Assembly (NCBI GenBank): GCA_964465145.1
Contig: CAYXJR010000012.1
Coordinates: 9,026 to 73,025, forward strand
DNA from: JAUVKA01 sp964465145
Lineage (GTDB): Bacteria; Bacteroidota; Bacteroidia; Bacteroidales; UBA12481
DNA: 64,000 bases
Direction: 5' to 3'
Of the stretch, positions 60,229 to 64,000 are shown piece after piece. Positions within the stretch are counted from its first letter, which is position 1, and each line of letters begins with the position of its first letter. The position numbers and the translations under genes are program-made. A model generated the notes under the pieces. That model was not told the DNA's origin. It made no database searches and saw nothing but the letters and a program-made list of their open reading frames with translations.

Positions 60229-62079
60229 ATGGCTCTACTCTTGTTCAGCCTTGCCATAACTGTGGTTTATGGGCAGCAGCAAACCATATCCCAATTGGCA
60301 TATAAGTATTATAATGATCAGGAGTGGGCAAAAGCTGGTCCCCTTTTTCTGAAAATGTATGAGGAAAACAGTGTAAAACCTTACCTGAACTATTACATCC
60401 GATGCCTGATCCAGCTCAAGGAGTATGATACAGCAGAAAAAACCCTGAACCGGACAATAAGAAAAACCGGAGACCAATCCATAAATATCGATCTGGCCTA
60501 CCTTAATGAAATCCAGGGGAACAAGGAAAAAGCCGACGAGTATTATTTGAAACCTTTCAAGCAATTTCCCCAATCTGTTCCCTCAATCAAGAATCTTGGT
60601 AGTAATTACCTCTATTATCTCAAATATGAATTTGCCCAGCAGGTGTACGAAATTGGCCGGCAAATACTGAATAACCCGGATGAATTTCATCTTGAAATGG
60701 CCAGTGTTCACTTAATGCAACGGAATTACCCTGCAATGCTTGATGAATATTTCGATTTACTTGTCTTTCAACCCAACCACCTGCGAACAGTTCAAAACCA
60801 GATCAGGAATGCCATTTCCCGGGATGTGGATGAGACACTTCTGGAATCGGCCAAAACCAAAACCCTGGGATATATTCAAAGATTCCCGGGCCTGGATGTC
60901 TTTAGTGAATTATTGATCTGGATATACCTTCAGGAAGAAGATTTTGACCCTGCCATTGACCTGGCTGCTGCCCTGGACCGCAGGAACAAAGAAACAGGGC
61001 AACGCTTGCTGGAATTAGCCCAAACAGCCGATGAGGCCAATGCCTACAAATCAGCTATTAAAGCTTATAATCTGTTAATTTCTAAAGGTCCAGCTAAAGA
61101 AAATCTAAACCCTGCCGGGAAGGTGGTGGCTAAAGAAACCCCATATCGATCAGCAAAAAAAGAGATCCTTAATACTCAACTATCCTTGCTGGAATCAGAC
61201 AATAAGTCAGAATACTCTGATTATTTTCAACTAGCCAGAAAATATGATGCGACAATTGAGGAACTGGGCCTGGATATTCAAAATCTGATTCTCCTAAAAG
61301 AGCTTGCGTATATTCAGGCCTATCGACTGAATAATCTTGAGGAGGCTGTCACTATCCTCGACAAGGCCCTGGTAATCCCCAGGATTCCAACAGCTTTGCG
61401 AGCTGAAATGCTGCTGGATAAAGCAGATATAATTCTTGCTCAAAATGATCCCTGGGAAGCCACCTTTTTATATGCCCAGGTCGAAAAAGAAAATGCTCAA
61501 AACCCAATTGGCTCCTATGCAAAATTTAAAAAAGCAATGCTGGCATATTATACCGGTAATTTCGATTGGGCAAAATCACAATTAGATGTATTAAAAGGCA
61601 GTACCTCCAAACTAATTGCCAATGATGCCTTTGAACTATCCCTTTTGATCCGGGAAAACCAGGATGGAGCAGACAGCTTGAATCTTGGTCTTACTGCTTT
61701 GAGCCGGGCTGACTACCTGAATTTCCAGAAAAAAACAGACTCGGCTTTGATGGTTCTTGATTCGCTGATAATAAATTTCTCAGATCATCCTATCGCAGAC
61801 GATGCCCTGTTCAGAGAAGCAGAGATATATCTGAATACTAATCGCGAGGACTCGGCCCTATCGGTACTTGAAAGGATATATTCCGACTACTTATATGATA
61901 TTTGGGGTCATAAAGCTCTTTTCTACATGGGAAGAATTTACGAAAACAGAGGTGAATGGGAAAAATCACTGGAATTCTACCAGAAGCTTTTGGATCAGTT
62001 TCCCAATAGTTTTTATTATCTTGATTCCAGGAACCGTATAAGAGATATCCGGAAAAACAGCACAGGCAAGAACACTTAA
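60229..62079 (+). CDS. exported TPR-repeat protein
   Basis: I choose the ATG at 60229 (616 residues), 10 bp after the serS stop; it gives a signal peptide MALLLFSLAITVVYGQQQ, whereas the longer frame starts inside serS. The rest is helical with TPR-like pairs, for example YYNDQEWAKAGPLFLKMYEE near the start and LFYMGRIYENRGEWEKSLEF near the end, plus DSALSVLERIYSDYLYD, which resembles outer-membrane lipoprotein/YbgF-type TPRs. It is likely a periplasmic scaffold of unknown partner. An EamA gene follows after 5 bp. Confidence 0.85.
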   Translation: MALLLFSLAITVVYGQQQTISQLAYKYYNDQEWAKAGPLFLKMYEENSVKPYLNYYIRCLIQLKEYDTAEKTLNRTIRKTGDQSINIDLAYLNEIQGNKEKADEYYLKPFKQFPQSVPSIKNLGSNYLYYLKYEFAQQVYEIGRQILNNPDEFHLEMASVHLMQRNYPAMLDEYFDLLVFQPNHLRTVQNQIRNAISRDVDETLLESAKTKTLGYIQRFPGLDVFSELLIWIYLQEEDFDPAIDLAAALDRRNKETGQRLLELAQTADEANAYKSAIKAYNLLISKGPAKENLNPAGKVVAKETPYRSAKKEILNTQLSLLESDNKSEYSDYFQLARKYDATIEELGLDIQNLILLKELAYIQAYRLNNLEEAVTILDKALVIPRIPTALRAEMLLDKADIILAQNDPWEATFLYAQVEKENAQNPIGSYAKFKKAMLAYYTGNFDWAKSQLDVLKGSTSKLIANDAFELSLLIRENQDGADSLNLGLTALSRADYLNFQKKTDSALMVLDSLIINFSDHPIADDALFREAEIYLNTNREDSALSVLERIYSDYLYDIWGHKALFYMGRIYENRGEWEKSLEFYQKLLDQFPNSFYYLDSRNRIRDIRKNSTGKNT

Positions 62080-62084
62080 AAAAC

Positions 62085-62963
62085 ATGAAAAGATCCAGGG
62101 TTTACACGCTGGCCTTGATAGCCATCATCCTGTGGTCTACCTCCGGAACAGCATTTAAGCTGGCCTTTCGAGGGATAAGCTTTCCCCAGTTACTTTTTAT
62201 TTCTGCACATACAGCCTGGATTTTCCTTTTTATTCTACTCCTTTTTCAGGGCAAGCTGAGTGGGATTTTTCACCAGCCACTTAAATACTTACCAAAATCA
62301 GCCATCGCTGGATTCCTGAATCCTTTCCTGTACTACCTTATCCTCCTTAAGGCTTATACTCTCCTGCCGGCTCAAATAGCACAGCCATTGAATTATACAT
62401 GGCCCATCATGCTCGTCCTTCTATCTGTCCCCTTTTTAAATCAAAAGCTCCACAGGAGAGATGGATTGGCTATTCTCATAAGCTTTGCAGGTGTAATTCT
62501 TATAAGCTCCCAGGGGAAAATTCCTTTCACAAGCAAAGTAAATGAACCACTTGGCGTGGCCCTGGCTGTGGGGAGTTCCGTGATCTGGGCTTCCTTCTGG
62601 ATCATTAACCTCAAAGATAAGCGGCCTGAATTAGAAAAGATTGCCTTGAATTTCTTCTTTGGTGCCATATTTGCCACCATATATCTGATTTTGTTCGACC
62701 AAATGCCAAAATTTCAAAAAGCCTGGTTTCCTGCTATATATGTTGGACTAACAGAAATGGCAATGGCCTTTGTTTTCTGGTTGACAGCCCTGGCTAACAC
62801 AGAAAATAATGCTAAAATCAGCAACCTTGTTTTTATTTCTCCCTTTTTAGCCCTGGTTTTTATACATTTAATTCTTGGAGAAAAAATATTCATTACCACC
62901 CCATTTGGCTTGGTTTTAATTGTTGGAGGAATCCTATTTCAACAGCTTGGCAAAAGAAGATGA
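62085..62963 (+). CDS. EamA/DMT-family transporter
   Basis: A 292-residue ten-helix protein beginning RVYTLALIAIILWSTSGTAF, with the two EamA halves visible (first ends LISFAGVILISSQ, second ends FGLVLIVGGILFQQLG). The substrate is unknown. It is more similar in layout to amino-acid/metabolite exporters than to the EamA at 26159 (different N-terminal helix and a charged VNLKDKRPELEK-type loop). It is followed 7 bp later by ruvC. Confidence 0.88.
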   Translation: MKRSRVYTLALIAIILWSTSGTAFKLAFRGISFPQLLFISAHTAWIFLFILLLFQGKLSGIFHQPLKYLPKSAIAGFLNPFLYYLILLKAYTLLPAQIAQPLNYTWPIMLVLLSVPFLNQKLHRRDGLAILISFAGVILISSQGKIPFTSKVNEPLGVALAVGSSVIWASFWIINLKDKRPELEKIALNFFFGAIFATIYLILFDQMPKFQKAWFPAIYVGLTEMAMAFVFWLTALANTENNAKISNLVFISPFLALVFIHLILGEKIFITTPFGLVLIVGGILFQQLGKRR

Positions 62964-62970
62964 GTCAGCT

Positions 62971-63525
62971 ATGAGTGATATACCTAAAATCATCCTTGGA
63001 ATTGATCCAGGCACCCTTGTCATGGGTTATGGAATTATTGAAGTCAATAATAAAACTCCAAAAATGATCACTATGGGAATTGTCCAACTGGCAAAACTTG
63101 GAGACATGTACGTCAGGCTCACCAGGATCTTTAAACGAATTGAAAGTATAATTGAAGAATTTCATCCAGATGAAGTTGCCATTGAGGCACAATTCTTCGG
63201 AAAGGATGTGCAAGCAATGCTGAAACTCGGGCGCGCCCAAGGAGTAGCAATCACACCTGCTATATTAAGAAATTTGCCCGTTTACGAGTATGCACCAAGA
63301 AAGATAAAGGAATCCATTACCGGTCACGGCAATGCCTCCAAACAACAGGTAGCTATTATGCTTGGCAAAATTCTAAAAATAGATCTTAAAAATGAACCCC
63401 TGGATGCGACAGATGGCTTGGCAGCAGCTCTATGCCACTACTACCAATCCCAATTACCAAACGGGGAGAAATCCTATTCTTCCTGGTCGGAATTTATTAA
63501 GAAAAACCCGGATCGCATTAAGTGA
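62971..63525 (+). CDS. ruvC: Holliday junction endonuclease RuvC
   Basis: I choose the ATG at 62971 (184 residues, MSDIPKIILGIDPGT); the longer frame begins inside the EamA gene. Catalytic acidic residues are D12 in GIDPGTLVMGYG, the Glu of VAIEAQFFGKD (near 72) and the C-terminal DATDGLAAALCHY. It resolves Holliday junctions with RuvAB. Its 3' end overlaps the convergent HIT gene by 8 bp. Confidence 0.95.
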   Translation: MSDIPKIILGIDPGTLVMGYGIIEVNNKTPKMITMGIVQLAKLGDMYVRLTRIFKRIESIIEEFHPDEVAIEAQFFGKDVQAMLKLGRAQGVAITPAILRNLPVYEYAPRKIKESITGHGNASKQQVAIMLGKILKIDLKNEPLDATDGLAAALCHYYQSQLPNGEKSYSSWSEFIKKNPDRIK

Positions 63526-63913
63526 GTTGCGCTCTGATTTTTCCAGCTAATTCAATAAACTCCTCAGCTGTCAATTTTAGTTTGGGCTTACTAAAATCAA
63601 TATCATAAATACCATTGATCGGGATCAGGTGGATATGTGCATGTGGAACCTCCAGCCCCAGCACAGCAATCCCAATACGTTCACAGGGCACAACCCTTTC
63701 AATCGCAAGCCCGATTTTCTTGGCAAAAACATTCATCCTTGCAAGCAAATCATCGTCCAGGTCAAAAATATAATCAATCTCCTTCTTGGGAACAACTAGG
63801 GTATGCCCGTAATTCAACGGGTTAATATCCAAAAAAGCTAAAAAGTCACTATCCTCCGCAATTTTATAACAAGGAATCTCCCCGGCTATGATCTTACTGA
63901 AAATACTTGACAT
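63518..63913 (-). CDS. HIT-family nucleotide hydrolase or transferase
   Basis: A 131-residue histidine-triad protein. The active site HAHIHLIPI has H91, H93 and H95, and the N-terminal SIFSKIIAGEIPCYKIAEDS with GHTLVVPKKEIDYIF is the standard HINT-like start. It probably hydrolyses adenosine phosphoramidates or dinucleoside polyphosphates. It lies 13 bp downstream of a partial gene at the window edge, on the same strand. Confidence 0.93.
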   Translation of the reverse strand: MSSIFSKIIAGEIPCYKIAEDSDFLAFLDINPLNYGHTLVVPKKEIDYIFDLDDDLLARMNVFAKKIGLAIERVVPCERIGIAVLGLEVPHAHIHLIPINGIYDIDFSKPKLKLTAEEFIELAGKIRAQLT

Positions 63914-63926
63914 ACTAAAATTTTGG

Positions 63927-64000
63927 TTATAAACTATTTAAATCCTGAGGCCGCAAAGCACCGAACCATTTAACAATATGCTCACCAATGCCAGGAGCGT
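63927..64000 (-). CDS. partial gene, C-terminal end only
   Basis: A frame open from the window edge to a TAA at 63927, reading APGIGEHIVKWFGALRPQDL then NSL. The protein-like composition and the 13 bp spacing to the HIT gene suggest it is the end of an upstream gene in the same transcript. There are too few residues to assign a family. Confidence 0.45.
   Translation of the reverse strand, partial: APGIGEHIVKWFGALRPQDLNSL

Overview
The window looks like a chromosome segment of a Bacteroidota bacterium, most likely Bacteroidales or Marinilabiliales-like and probably uncultured. The evidence is the promoter style (TAnnTTTG -7 elements, few Shine-Dalgarno sites), lineage-restricted families (DUF4249, fib_succ_major, DUF5683, 6-bladed beta-propeller lipoproteins, long NupC) and characteristic gene orders (purH-mreB-mreC-mreD-mrdA-rodA; parA-parB-DUF5683-mltD; DUF151-nupC-thyA-folA; tig-clpP-clpX).

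Region 1 (1-7.8 kb) is a loose, repeat-rich accessory stretch. From left to right it holds: a truncated beta-propeller lipoprotein gene with a small Cys-rich secreted peptide gene upstream; a MntA/HepT (MNT-HEPN) toxin-antitoxin pair; a three-gene lipoprotein operon (DUF4249, a small lipoprotein, and a PKD x4 plus fib_succ_major protein) headed by another small secreted peptide gene; and a DUF4143-type AAA ATPase gene. Three direct copies of a 65-120 bp intergenic repeat bracket the toxin-antitoxin pair and the lipoprotein operon as if they were cassettes. REP-like palindromes and a heptamer tandem repeat lie among them.

Region 2 (7.8-32.8 kb) is dense core genome. It has parE-parC-aroK, then on the opposite strand an operon parA-parB-DUF5683-mltD-SGNH-MBOAT that joins chromosome segregation, murein cleavage and a putative O-acetylation pair. 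Next come recJ, divergent lysS-gpsA-pgi-EamA, a second acetylation pair (AlgX/AlgJ-like plus MBOAT), a cyclic-2,3-diphosphoglycerate-synthetase-like GTPase gene with its own promoter, strong SD and terminator, and a kamA-like radical SAM aminomutase gene.

Region 3 (32.8-46.8 kb) contains the whole elongasome operon (purH, mreB, mreC, mreD, PBP2, rodA), rsmA-mgtE, a deletion remnant of a DUF456 gene, a glycosyltransferase, an orphan OppC-like permease and an ABC-2 exporter.

Region 4 (46.8-64 kb) has recQ, kdsD-lptB (LPS assembly), tRNA-Leu(TAG), tig-clpP-clpX (folding and proteolysis), a nucleotide-salvage and folate operon (DUF151 nuclease, nupC, thyA, folA), rplU-rpmA with a clear terminator, serS, a TPR protein, EamA, ruvC, a HIT protein and a partial gene at the right edge.

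I see no CRISPR array, insertion sequence, prophage or rRNA operon. No large unknown multi-gene system stands out. The least explained material is the repeat-bracketed accessory stretch and the par/O-acetylation operon.
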